Below are positions 17,714-25,458 of a stretch of 64,000 bases of DNA, one piece after another. The translations under genes and the position numbers were made by a program. Numbering within the stretch: the first letter of the stretch is position 1; the number at the start of each line of letters is the position of its first letter. Origin of the DNA: Acidobacteria bacterium AB60 (GTDB taxonomy: Bacteria; Acidobacteriota; Terriglobia; Terriglobales; Acidobacteriaceae); the NCBI GenBank assembly GCA_008682415.1, contig VANK01000007.1, positions 248,001 through 312,000 on the forward strand. The letters run 5' to 3'. The notes beneath the pieces were generated by a model. The model made no database searches. It was given only the letters and a program-made list of their open reading frames with translations, and was not told the origin of the DNA.

Positions 17714-17875
17714 GCGCCGGTGGCGTATGACGTGAGTTACTTCCACCGCTAACAAACGATGCAGGGGCGCGGAGAGCCCTGCCGGAGCGCTCTTTCGTGG
17801 GGCGGGGGCGTAGTCCCGAAGTGCCAGGCACCACGAAGAAGAGGCTTCGCACTCACGTCGCCGATTCCCCGGCGC
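17714..17875 (+). ncRNA. Y-RNA-like element A
   Basis: Ends pair perfectly: GCGCCGG (17714-17720) with CCGGCGC (17869-17875). After an asymmetric internal loop, GGC (17722-17724) pairs with GCC (17860-17862), and then GACGTGAG (17729-17736) pairs perfectly with CTCACGTC (17852-17859). The 5' word CCGGTGGCG, the inner word TACTTC (17738-17743) and the 3' word TTCCCCGG are shared with two other elements at this locus. Inside are a GCAGGG/CCCTGC hairpin and a TTCGTGG/CCACGAA hairpin; no TTCGA T-loop is present, so this member lacks clear tRNA mimicry. Y RNAs bind the Ro60/Rsr ring through the end stem. Confidence 0.7.
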
Positions 17876-17908
17876 ATGCAGTCTTTGAGCTTGAGTTAGA
17901 CGTCACCC

Positions 17909-18041
17909 TGGCCGGTGGCGCAGGTTGCGGTTACTTCGCCTCATAAGCCGGATGCGCAGGTTCGATTCCTGCCGCGGGCGCAAGCCCGTGTCGTCTAGTG
18001 GGAGGACGCCGTCCAGTCCGCAGTCGCCTTTTCCCCGGCCA
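17909..18041 (+). ncRNA. Y-RNA-like element B with permuted tRNA-like module (YrlA type)
   Basis: Ends pair as TGGCCGG (17909-17915) with CCGGCCA (18035-18041), then GGCG/CGCC (17917-17920, 18025-18028) and TGCGG/CCGCA (17926-17930, 18018-18022). The distal module reads in permuted tRNA order. A T-arm GCAGG-TTCGATT-CCTGC (17956-17972) runs directly into acceptor strand CGCGGGC, a GCAA tetraloop, and acceptor strand GCCCGTG (7 bp, one G-U). Linker TC and a D-arm GTCT-AGTGGGA-GGAC (17993-18007) follow. This is the architecture known for bacterial YrlA RNAs. It lies 36 bases before the following ORF. Confidence 0.85.
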
Positions 18042-18077
18042 TAACCTCCCGGTGTTCCCGGATAGAAAGCAAGCGCC

Positions 18078-18416
18078 ATGGTCAAGTTGAACGTAAAGAA
18101 CGGCACGCCGGTCGGCAACCAGCACCTGTGCCGGCGCTGCACCTGGGGGCAGTTCATGACCGGGTATCGCGAGTCGGAGGTGCTGGTGATCTGCCGGTAC
18201 GCCGAGCCGAACCTTGCGGTGCCCTTTGTGGTGATGAATTGCAGCGAGTTCAGCGACAGGCATCGTCCGACGTGGGAGCAGATGACGAAGCTGGCGATTC
18301 ACGTGGCTCCAAGCCGTGTCTCGAAGCGCACTCCCGGGTTTGCCGCTGCGGGCAATGTGCGGCCAATCCGCGAAGACGAAGACGAGGATGCGGGCGAAGC
18401 GGCCCGCACAGGTTGA
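18078..18416 (+). CDS. Small four-cysteine protein between Y RNAs
   Basis: I do not recognise this 112-residue protein. It has four cysteines, Cys18-x2-Cys21, Cys39 and Cys55, in LCRRCTWGQF, VICRYAEP and NCSEF; these could bind zinc. The N-terminus is basic and the C-terminus strongly acidic (REDEDEDAGE). Codon use resembles neighbours, and the frame runs exactly between Y-RNA B (ends 18041) and Y-RNA C (starts 18429), which supports it as a real gene. The position suggests a role with the Rsr particle, which is inference. The ribosome-binding site is weak. Confidence 0.65.
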   Translation: MVKLNVKNGTPVGNQHLCRRCTWGQFMTGYRESEVLVICRYAEPNLAVPFVVMNCSEFSDRHRPTWEQMTKLAIHVAPSRVSKRTPGFAAAGNVRPIREDEDEDAGEAARTG

Positions 18417-18428
18417 CAGAAACATGCG

Positions 18429-18558
18429 CCTGCCGGTGGCGCAGGGAACGGATACTTCAGCGGTAGAAGACGACCCGTTGGGTCGAGTCGCAGGTTCGAA
18501 TCCTGCCGTCTGGCTTGGGCCAGATGTCAAATGCCGTACCCACCCTTTCCCCGGCAGG
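18429..18558 (+). ncRNA. Y-RNA-like element C with tRNA-like module
   Basis: Ends pair perfectly: CCTGCCGG (18429-18436) with CCGGCAGG (18551-18558), followed by ACGG/CCGT inside. The module has a D-arm-like hairpin CTTC-AGCGGTA-GAAG (18455-18469) and an anticodon-arm-like hairpin CGAC-CCGTTGG-GTCG with a 7-base loop (18471-18485). A perfect T-arm GCAGG-TTCGAAT-CCTGC (18490-18506) joins an acceptor-like stem CGTCTGGC-TTGG-GCCAGATG. No matching 5' acceptor strand precedes the D-arm, so it is not an ordinary tRNA gene. CTTTTCACTTTTC follows, a weak terminator-like tract. It ends 24 bases before the rsr start. Confidence 0.85.
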
Positions 18559-18582
18559 CTTTTCACTTTTCAAGGAGGCGAT

Positions 18583-19938
18583 ATGCGTCTGAACATTCTC
18601 AAGCTGAGTCATCTCGCCAGTCCGCGCACGCATGAGGGAGGGCCGGCTCGCGTGCTCACGGCCGAGCAGGCGCTGCGGCGTTCCGTACTCTCCTGCATGC
18701 TGTGGGAGGACGAGTTCTACGAGGACGGGGTGCAGATCGCGGGCCGCATCCGCGAGCTGGTGCCGCGCGTGGCCGCCGGCAAGGTGGCGGCGCTGGCCAT
18801 CGAGGCCCGCGAGCGGATGAAGCTGCGTCACGTGCCGCTTCTGCTGGTGCGGGAGATGGCGCGCCATCCTTCGCATCGCGCCCTGGTGAGCGAGACGCTG
18901 GCCCGCGTGATCCAACGGGCCGATGAGCTGGCGGAGTTTGTGGCCATCTATTGGGCGGGCGGAAAGCAGCCGCTCTCCGCGCAGGTGAAGAAGGGCCTGG
19001 CGGCGGCATTCTGCAAGTTCGACGAGTATGCTCTGGCGAAGTACGACCGCGCCGGAGTCGTTCGCTTGCGGGACGTGCTGTTCCTCTCGCATGCGCGTCC
19101 CAACGATGCCGCGCAGGCCGATCTGTGGAAGCGGCTGGCGCAGAACGAGCTCACCACGCCCGATACCTGGGAGGTGGCGCTCAGCGCGACTGGACGCAAC
19201 GGCACGGCCAAGCGGGAGGCGTGGGAGCGCCTGCTGGCCGAGCACAAGCTGGGTGCGCTGGCGCTGCTGCGGAACCTGCGGAACATGCGGGAGGCGGGCG
19301 TCAACGAGGAGCTGGTGGTGAGTGCGCTCACGGTTCTCAAGACGGATCGCGTTCTGCCGTTCCGGTTTCTCGCAGCCGCGCGGCACGCGCCGCAGTGGGA
19401 GCCGGCGCTGGAGCAGGCGATGTTCCGTGCGCTTCGGGGCAGTGACGTGCGCCTGGGAGGGCACACGGTCCTGCTGGTTGACGTCTCCGGATCGATGGAG
19501 TCGCCGATCGCGCGCCAGTCGGAGACTCGGCGGGCGGATGCGGCCTGCGGCCTGGCCATACTGCTGCGGGAGGTTGCGGAGAAGGTGACGATCTACACCT
19601 TTTCCGAGACCGCGCGGCTGGTTCCGGCGCGGCGCGGGATGGCTCTCCGCGACGCGATCGAGAAGAGCCAGCCGCACGCGGGAACGTACCTTGGGCTGGC
19701 GCTGCGCCAGGTGGCGGAGGACTGCCGGGGCGGCTACGACCGCCTGGTGGTGATTACTGACGAGCAGTCGCACGATGCGGTTGGCGGCCCCGGTGGGACG
19801 GGGTACATGATCAACGTGGCCAGCAGCCGCAATGGCGTGGGCTACGGAGACTGGACGCACATCGACGGCTGGAGCGAGGCGGTGGTGGATTACATTGCGG
19901 AGCTCGAGCGCGGAGAGGCGCCGATCCGGGCAAACTGA
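18583..19938 (+). CDS. rsr: Ro60 orthologue Rsr (TROVE + vWA domains)
   Basis: Rsr is the bacterial Ro60 RNA-binding ring protein, which binds Y RNAs and misfolded RNA and helps RNA decay or survival under stress. The 451-residue protein has TROVE HEAT-like repeats at about residues 25-290 (start region LTAEQALRRSVLSCMLWEDEFY) and a von Willebrand A domain at about 295-448. The MIDAS motif is LVDVSGSM (Asp300, Ser302, Ser304), followed by AGTYLGLAL and VITDEQSHD. All metal-site residues look intact. It is shorter than Deinococcus Rsr (about 530). The ATG at 18583 was chosen for its AAGGAGG site and the family start; an upstream in-frame extension would run through Y-RNA C. A strong terminator follows. 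Confidence 0.95.
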   Translation: MRLNILKLSHLASPRTHEGGPARVLTAEQALRRSVLSCMLWEDEFYEDGVQIAGRIRELVPRVAAGKVAALAIEARERMKLRHVPLLLVREMARHPSHRALVSETLARVIQRADELAEFVAIYWAGGKQPLSAQVKKGLAAAFCKFDEYALAKYDRAGVVRLRDVLFLSHARPNDAAQADLWKRLAQNELTTPDTWEVALSATGRNGTAKREAWERLLAEHKLGALALLRNLRNMREAGVNEELVVSALTVLKTDRVLPFRFLAAARHAPQWEPALEQAMFRALRGSDVRLGGHTVLLVDVSGSMESPIARQSETRRADAACGLAILLREVAEKVTIYTFSETARLVPARRGMALRDAIEKSQPHAGTYLGLALRQVAEDCRGGYDRLVVITDEQSHDAVGGPGGTGYMINVASSRNGVGYGDWTHIDGWSEAVVDYIAELERGEAPIRAN

Positions 19939-19950
19939 ATGAAACCTGCA

Positions 19951-19986
19951 GGGGAGCCGCGCGATGCGGCTCCCCCTCTTTTTTGG
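19951..19986 (+). terminator. Rho-independent terminator after rsr
   Basis: GGGGAGCCGC (19951-19960) and GCGGCTCCCC (19966-19975) form a perfect 10 bp hairpin with a 5-base loop, followed by CCTCTTTTTT. It lies 13 bases after the rsr stop codon. Confidence 0.95.
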
Positions 19987-20034
19987 ACCGGACTTCGACT
20001 GACGAGGCTCCGACGGACCAGACTCCGACTGGGA

Positions 20035-20763
20035 TCAGGCTCCGACCATCTCACGCTTTTCGCCGGTCGCGGGCGCCGGTTTTTCGGCGGAGAGGACGCC
20101 GGTGCGGAAGAGCAGTCCCGCGACGATGCCGGCGAGGCTGGGAATGATGAGGAAGAGCCAAACCTGGCTCAGAGCCTGTCCGCCGACCAGGAGCGCAGGG
20201 CCGAAGCTCCGCGCCGGATTGACGCTGACGCCGGTGATGCGGATTCCGAAGATGTGGATGACCACCAGGGTGATCCCGATGACCAGGCCGGCAAATCCGG
20301 CAGGCGATGCTTTTTGGGTTGCACCCAGGATGACCACCACGAAGATCAGGGTGGCGAGGAATTCGAAGACAATGGCGGAGGTGAGATCGTAGCCGCCTTG
20401 GTAGCCGGGACCCCAGCCGTTCTGGCCCAGCCCGCTTGCGTGACGGCTGAAGCCGCCGCCCATGCCGTGGGCGATGACCCAGACCGATCCGGCGCCGACG
20501 ATGCCGCCGCAGAACTGCCCGATCCAATAGCCGATCATCTCGCCGGTGGTCATGCGGCCGGCGGTCCATACTCCGAGACTCACCGCGGGATTGATGTGGC
20601 ACCCGGAGATGGGCCCGATTCCGTAGGCTGCGCCGACCAGGGCGAAGCCAAAGGCAAAGGCGATGCCGACGACGCCGACTTTGTCGCCCGCAACCACGGC
20701 CGTTCCACAGCCAAAGAGCACGAGGATGAAGGTGCCCACAAATTCAGCGAAGTACTTGTTCAT
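20035..20763 (-). CDS. aqpZ: Aquaporin Z-like water channel
   Basis: The 242-residue inner-membrane protein has six helices and the two half-helix NPA motifs of the MIP family: SGCHINPAVSLG near residue 60 and GVSVNPARSFGPALL near 180. The Arg after the second NPA and an aromatic/His-type selectivity filter are those of water-selective AqpZ rather than GlpF. An AAAGGAGCT ribosome-binding site precedes the ATG at 20763. Confidence 0.96.
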   Translation of the reverse strand: MNKYFAEFVGTFILVLFGCGTAVVAGDKVGVVGIAFAFGFALVGAAYGIGPISGCHINPAVSLGVWTAGRMTTGEMIGYWIGQFCGGIVGAGSVWVIAHGMGGGFSRHASGLGQNGWGPGYQGGYDLTSAIVFEFLATLIFVVVILGATQKASPAGFAGLVIGITLVVIHIFGIRITGVSVNPARSFGPALLVGGQALSQVWLFLIIPSLAGIVAGLLFRTGVLSAEKPAPATGEKREMVGA

Positions 20764-21033
20764 GACAGCTCCTTTTTTTCAACGTTGCCGGCGCCCCCGC
20801 GCCGGGAAGACAAGTGACTGTGGCCCGCCGAATGTGAGACTTAGGGACCGAAACCAGGGAGGACGAGCCGCAAAGGAAGCCGCCCGGAGTGTGGCAGAGC
20901 CCGCCGCAACAGTCAAGCAAATCCTTCGTCGAATTCCCTAGGGGCCGGATCTCGAAAAAGTGCTGTCACGTATGGACGGGAAACCCATCTAAAGATCTAG
21001 GTCCTGCTCCCCGGAGGCTCGCCCGCTATCCCT

Positions 21034-22233
21034 ATGCATTTGCCGAAGCTTGAACGCCGACCCGAACTCGACGCTCTCCGCGGGCTCTTCCTCGTGTGGA
21101 TGACGATTACGCACCTTCCCACGCGATTCAGCGACTTTGTGAACCAGCCGCTGGGGTTCATCTCGTCGGCGGAGGGTTTTGTCTTCATCTCCGCCCTGCT
21201 GGTGGGACGGCTTTACTTTCGCGATCTGCTGCAGGACCCGGGCGGGGTTCGCGTCAAGCTATGGCGGCGCTCGCTGAAGATCTATGCCTACCACCTGCTC
21301 ATGCTGGCGCTCGCTTTCACCGTGGTGGCGCAGATTGCGATCCACACCCACAAAGCCGCGCTCATGAACCTGCTGAGCTTCTACTTTGCGCACCCGTTTG
21401 TGGCGATTGCGGGATCGGTGCTGCTGCTGTATTGCCCGCCGCTGCTGGATATTCTGCCGATGTACGTCACGTTTCTGGCGTTCACCCCGGTGGTGCTGAC
21501 GGCGGCGGTGCGCTTCGGGTGGAAGTGGATTCTTTTCGCCAGCTGCACGGTGTGGCTTCTGGCCCAGTTTGGTCTGCGCGACGTGGTACACAACTGGATC
21601 GTGCATGTCACCCATCTCGGGATCCCGCTGCAGGAGTCTGGCGCGTTCAATCTTTTCGCGTGGCAGATGGTGTGGACCGCGGGCATGTGGCTGGGGGCCC
21701 GTTCGGCGGTGGCGTCGGTGCCCCTGAATCGCATCCCCGGGTGGCTTGCGGGGGTCTCGGCTGCGGTGTGCGTGTTCTTTATCGGGGTTCGATTCGCCTG
21801 GTTTGGACCGCACTACACGACCCAGGCATTCGGGATGCACCTGGATAAGTGGCAGATCGGCCCGCTGCGGGTGATCAACCTGGTGGCGTTTACGCTGCTT
21901 GTTTACTGGGCGCGCAAGTACATCCTGCGGGTGATCGCGATCGAGCCGTTTCTTACTCTGGGAAAGGCTTCGCTGCGGGTGTTTTGCGCGCATATCGTGT
22001 TCGTGTTTGCGGGGCTCACGATGCTTTACGGGAACTTCAACGCCGACGGGCTGGATCAACTCCACGGCATTCCCGCCATCGCTTTGCTGGCATGCACCTT
22101 CGCTTCGCTGATTTGGCTGGCGTCCAACGAGGTCCGCAGCAAACGGGCCGAAAAGGAGAAGCGCCGGGCCGCGGAAGCCCTGGCCCGCCAGCATGCCGAA
22201 GCGTCTCCTGAACTGGCGCGCACCGGCACCTAG
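21034..22233 (+). CDS. OpgC-like membrane protein (acyltransferase-type)
   Basis: This 399-residue protein has about ten membrane segments. Its N-terminal motif is RRPELDALRGLFLVWMTITH, with the RPELDALRG word typical of OpgC-domain proteins. OpgC succinylates osmoregulated periplasmic glucans in proteobacteria; related acidobacterial proteins are uncharacterised, so the substrate is unknown. The C-terminus is a charged cytoplasmic helix rich in Arg, Lys and Glu. It stands alone, divergent from aqpZ across 270 bases. Confidence 0.8.
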   Translation: MHLPKLERRPELDALRGLFLVWMTITHLPTRFSDFVNQPLGFISSAEGFVFISALLVGRLYFRDLLQDPGGVRVKLWRRSLKIYAYHLLMLALAFTVVAQIAIHTHKAALMNLLSFYFAHPFVAIAGSVLLLYCPPLLDILPMYVTFLAFTPVVLTAAVRFGWKWILFASCTVWLLAQFGLRDVVHNWIVHVTHLGIPLQESGAFNLFAWQMVWTAGMWLGARSAVASVPLNRIPGWLAGVSAAVCVFFIGVRFAWFGPHYTTQAFGMHLDKWQIGPLRVINLVAFTLLVYWARKYILRVIAIEPFLTLGKASLRVFCAHIVFVFAGLTMLYGNFNADGLDQLHGIPAIALLACTFASLIWLASNEVRSKRAEKEKRRAAEALARQHAEASPELARTGT

Positions 22234-22394
22234 GGCACCGGAGGCGCGAAGGAGCGGCCGGACCTGTGCCCGGACGACAGACCTTGAATCGGCGTCGGTA
22301 CGATACTCCTGGGCGCAATGCATGACTTCGTCACTTTTTTGCTTCCCGAGGCGAGGGGCATTGCCGAGAATGGTGGAACCGACCAGGAGGAAGC

Positions 22395-24419
22395 ATGCGC
22401 GCAGGGATCGTCGTACTGTTGGCTGCCATGGGAGTGGGCGCGGCGGCGCAGAACAACCCCGCCTCAAAGAGCGTTGAGAGGGGAGACATGGATCGGAGCG
22501 CGGCTCCGTGCGACAACTTCTACGAGTTCGCCAACGGCACATGGCGCGCCCAGAATCCGATTCCCGCATCGATGCAGCGCTGGAGCCGCCGCTGGCAGGC
22601 GGGCGAGCAAAATAAGGATCGACTGCGCACCATCCTCGATGATCTTTCCTCGTCCGAACATCCCAAGGGAACGCCTGCGCAATTGACGGGGGACTTCTAC
22701 GCCGCGTGCACCAACGTGAAGGCCGTCGATGAGGCTGGCGTCGCGCCGCTGAAGGCCTCACTCGCCGCCATTGACGCCATGCACGATGCTGCCGGGCTGC
22801 AGGAGGAGATTCGGCAACTGCACGCCGTCGGTGTCTTTGTGCCCTTTGGGTTCAATTCGGCGCAGAACCAGCATGACCCTGCCAACATGATTGCCGACGT
22901 GGGGGCGGCCGGCCTGGGGCTGCCCGATCGCGACTACTACCTGAAGCCGGACCAGCGTTTTGCCGACGCGCGCGCGGGATACCTTCAGTACATCGCAAAG
23001 ATCTTTACGCTGGCGGGCTCTCCGGAGGCGGAAGCCAAGTCGGCCGCCACGACGGTGATGGATTTTGAGACGGCGCTGGCCAAGGCTTCCCTCGATAACG
23101 TGGCGCTCCGCGATCCCAGCGCCACCGATCACCTGATGGACTACGCGGGGCTGGAGAAGATGACGCCGCATTTTGACTGGACCGCCTATTTGAAGTCTGC
23201 CGGCGTGGCTGCGGGCGTGGTGAACGTGGATCAGCCGCTGTTTCTGGCTGAGTTCGAGAGGCAGCTTACCAAAACTCCGCTGGCGCAATGGAAGATCTAC
23301 CTCAGGTGGCAGGTCCTCAACAACGCAGCGGATACCTTGTCGCAGCCGTTTGTGGACGCGCATTTCGAGTTCTATCAGAAGCAACTGGCGGGGGTAGGCG
23401 AGCTTAAGCCGCGCGGGACCCGCTGCGCTGAGTTGACCGACGGGCTGCTGGGCGAGGCGCTCGGACAGGAGTATGTGAAGAGATACTTTCCGCCCGAGGC
23501 CAAGGATCGCGCCAAAACCATGGTGAACAACATTCTGGCGGCCATGCATGACACGATCCAGGGGCTCGACTGGATGGCTCCGGCGACCAAACAGAAGGCG
23601 CTCGAGAAGCTCGCGGCGGTGCGGGTGAAAGTTGGCTATCCGGATAAGTGGAAGGACTACTCCAGCGTGAAGATTGAGCGCGGCGACTTCTTCGGCGACA
23701 CGATCGCAGCATCGCGGTTCCTGGTGGCCGACGATCGGGGCAGGATCAACAAGCCGGTGGACCGCAGCCTGTGGGGGATGACGCCGCCGACATCGGACGC
23801 CTACTACAACCCGACGATGAATGAGATCGTGTTTCCGGCCGGAATTCTGCAGCCCCCGGCGTTCAGCCTTCAGAACGTGGACGCGGTCAATTACGGCGCG
23901 ATTGGCGTGGTCATCGGGCACGAGATATCGCATGGATTTGACGACCAGGGAGCGCAGTACAGCGCGAGTGGCGCGCTGGACAACTGGTGGACCGCCGAGG
24001 ACCTCAAGAAGTTCCAGGCCAAGACCGCGTGCGTGGTGAAGCAATTTGATGGTTACCGGATCGATGGCCCTGAGGACATTCACATCAACGGCAAGCTGGT
24101 TCTGGGCGAATCCATCGGCGACCTGGCGGGGCTCAAGATCGCGTACCTGGCGTTCAAGAAGACGCCTCAGGGGCAATCGACCGAGCTGATCGACGGACTG
24201 ACGCCCGATCAGCAGTTCTTCATCGCCTGGGGGCAGTTCCGCGGCGACGAAACGCGGGTTGAGACCCAGAAGATGATGGTGCAGGGCGATCCGCATCCGG
24301 TCGCGAAGTATCGCGTGGTGGGGCCGGTCTCGAACTTCCCGCCGTTTGCCGAAGCGTTCCAGTGCAAGGCCGGAGCAGCGATGGTGCGGCCGGAGTCGGA
24401 GCGCTGCGTGGTCTGGTAA
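22395..24419 (+). CDS. Secreted M13-family (neprilysin/PepO-like) zinc metallopeptidase
   Basis: The 674-residue protein has a signal peptide (cut near AAAQNNP, about residue 21) and then the M13 N-terminal domain starting CDNFYEFANGTW. The catalytic zinc site is VIGHEISHGFDDQGAQ (HExxH) with the third ligand in GESIGDLAGLKIAY. The C-terminal tail ends in CVVW, the CxxW motif typical of the family. The NPTMNEIVFPAGILQPP substrate-binding stretch is also intact. It would cleave oligopeptides in the periplasm or outside the cell. Confidence 0.96.
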   Translation: MRAGIVVLLAAMGVGAAAQNNPASKSVERGDMDRSAAPCDNFYEFANGTWRAQNPIPASMQRWSRRWQAGEQNKDRLRTILDDLSSSEHPKGTPAQLTGDFYAACTNVKAVDEAGVAPLKASLAAIDAMHDAAGLQEEIRQLHAVGVFVPFGFNSAQNQHDPANMIADVGAAGLGLPDRDYYLKPDQRFADARAGYLQYIAKIFTLAGSPEAEAKSAATTVMDFETALAKASLDNVALRDPSATDHLMDYAGLEKMTPHFDWTAYLKSAGVAAGVVNVDQPLFLAEFERQLTKTPLAQWKIYLRWQVLNNAADTLSQPFVDAHFEFYQKQLAGVGELKPRGTRCAELTDGLLGEALGQEYVKRYFPPEAKDRAKTMVNNILAAMHDTIQGLDWMAPATKQKALEKLAAVRVKVGYPDKWKDYSSVKIERGDFFGDTIAASRFLVADDRGRINKPVDRSLWGMTPPTSDAYYNPTMNEIVFPAGILQPPAFSLQNVDAVNYGAIGVVIGHEISHGFDDQGAQYSASGALDNWWTAEDLKKFQAKTACVVKQFDGYRIDGPEDIHINGKLVLGESIGDLAGLKIAYLAFKKTPQGQSTELIDGLTPDQQFFIAWGQFRGDETRVETQKMMVQGDPHPVAKYRVVGPVSNFPPFAEAFQCKAGAAMVRPESERCVVW

Positions 24420-24606
24420 CGGCACCTATCACGGCGCGGAGGAGGCCGGCGACAGGACCGCGTAGAACCAGCAACTTCCGGGCTGTTCGGCATGCCATTT
24501 TCACGGAAACTTTGCAATTTATTTGCCTCCATGAATTACTCTGTTCACGATTCCAGGCGGCCATCGCATCCCCGAAATTCAACGGCCGCCGGGCGAGGCA
24601 GACCGG

Positions 24607-25305
24607 TTGAGCCAATCTATTTTCGTTCTGGAAGACGATCCGGACATTTCGCGGCTGGTGCAGCATCATCTTGAAGCGGCAGGATTTACGGTCAAACCCT
24701 ACCTGACTCCCGCGAATATCATTCCCGACGCCGAACGCCAGCCACCGGCGGTCTTCCTGCTCGATATCATGGTCCCCGGCGGTGACGGACTCGACGTGTG
24801 CCGGCGTCTTCGTGCGAACGCGGCGCTCTCGACGATTCCGATCATCTTTCTGACCGCCCGCGCCACGGAGAACGATCGCGTGTTGGGACTCGAGCTGGGC
24901 GCAGACGACTACATCACCAAGCCCTTCGCCACGCGCGAGCTGGTGGCCCGGGTCAAGGCGGTCCTAAGGCGGTTTGAGCGGCCCACCTCACCCTCGGTGA
25001 TTCGTTTCGAAGAGGTGGTGATTGATGCCAACGCCATGCAGCTCACGGTGCGCGGCGAGCTGACGACGACCACCGCCACGGAGTTCCGCCTGCTGGACTA
25101 TCTCGCCCGCCATCCTGGACGCGTTTACAGCCGCGACCATCTTCTGGACGCCGTGTGGGGCGACGCGCGCTTCGTGACGCCGCGCTCTGTGGACGTTTAC
25201 GTGCGCCGCATCCGGGAGAAGATTGAGATTGACCCGGAGAACCCGCGGTACCTGAAGACCGTGCGGGGAGCCGGATATAGGTTCGAGATCCCCAAAGGCG
25301 AGTGA
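24607..25305 (+). CDS. OmpR/PhoB-family response regulator
   Basis: The 232-residue protein has a receiver domain (about 1-120) with acidic pocket LEDDPD, phosphoacceptor Asp in FLLDIMVPGGDG and switch Lys in DDYITKPF. The C-terminal winged helix (about 135-230) has RRIREKIEIDPENPRYLKTV, the usual recognition segment of OmpR/PhoB proteins. The start codon is TTG at 24607. The histidine kinase gene 150 bases downstream is its obvious partner. The pair looks like PhoB/PhoR, and a pstS gene occurs 8 kb away, but phosphate control is not shown by the sequence. Confidence 0.92.
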   Translation: MSQSIFVLEDDPDISRLVQHHLEAAGFTVKPYLTPANIIPDAERQPPAVFLLDIMVPGGDGLDVCRRLRANAALSTIPIIFLTARATENDRVLGLELGADDYITKPFATRELVARVKAVLRRFERPTSPSVIRFEEVVIDANAMQLTVRGELTTTTATEFRLLDYLARHPGRVYSRDHLLDAVWGDARFVTPRSVDVYVRRIREKIEIDPENPRYLKTVRGAGYRFEIPKGE

Positions 25306-25458
25306 GCCGGCGTACTCGGGGCGCACGGCCGATCGGACTCCAGCATCCTCATTTCACGAGCTGATTGCTGAAGCCAGAGCCTGCCTCTGAGTTCAGCCCG
25401 ATTTCGAGTCGGAGGATGAGTTCCCGCCAATTCCGGATTCCTGAAGGAGAGCGCTCCG

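Noticed and set aside
17956-18007. Ordinary tRNA gene, because of the T-arm GGTTCGATTCC
   Set aside because: The D-arm comes after the acceptor stem, the acceptor is capped by GCAA, and there is no complete anticodon arm, so it is a tRNA mimic in a Y RNA.
18440-18530. Functional tRNA-Asn (GTT in a 7-base loop)
   Set aside because: There is no 5' acceptor strand to pair with the 3' strand, and the base before the GTT is C where tRNAs have U33.
18316-18582. N-terminal extension of the Rsr protein to an upstream start
   Set aside because: It would run through Y-RNA C; the AAGGAGG site and family start both support 18583.
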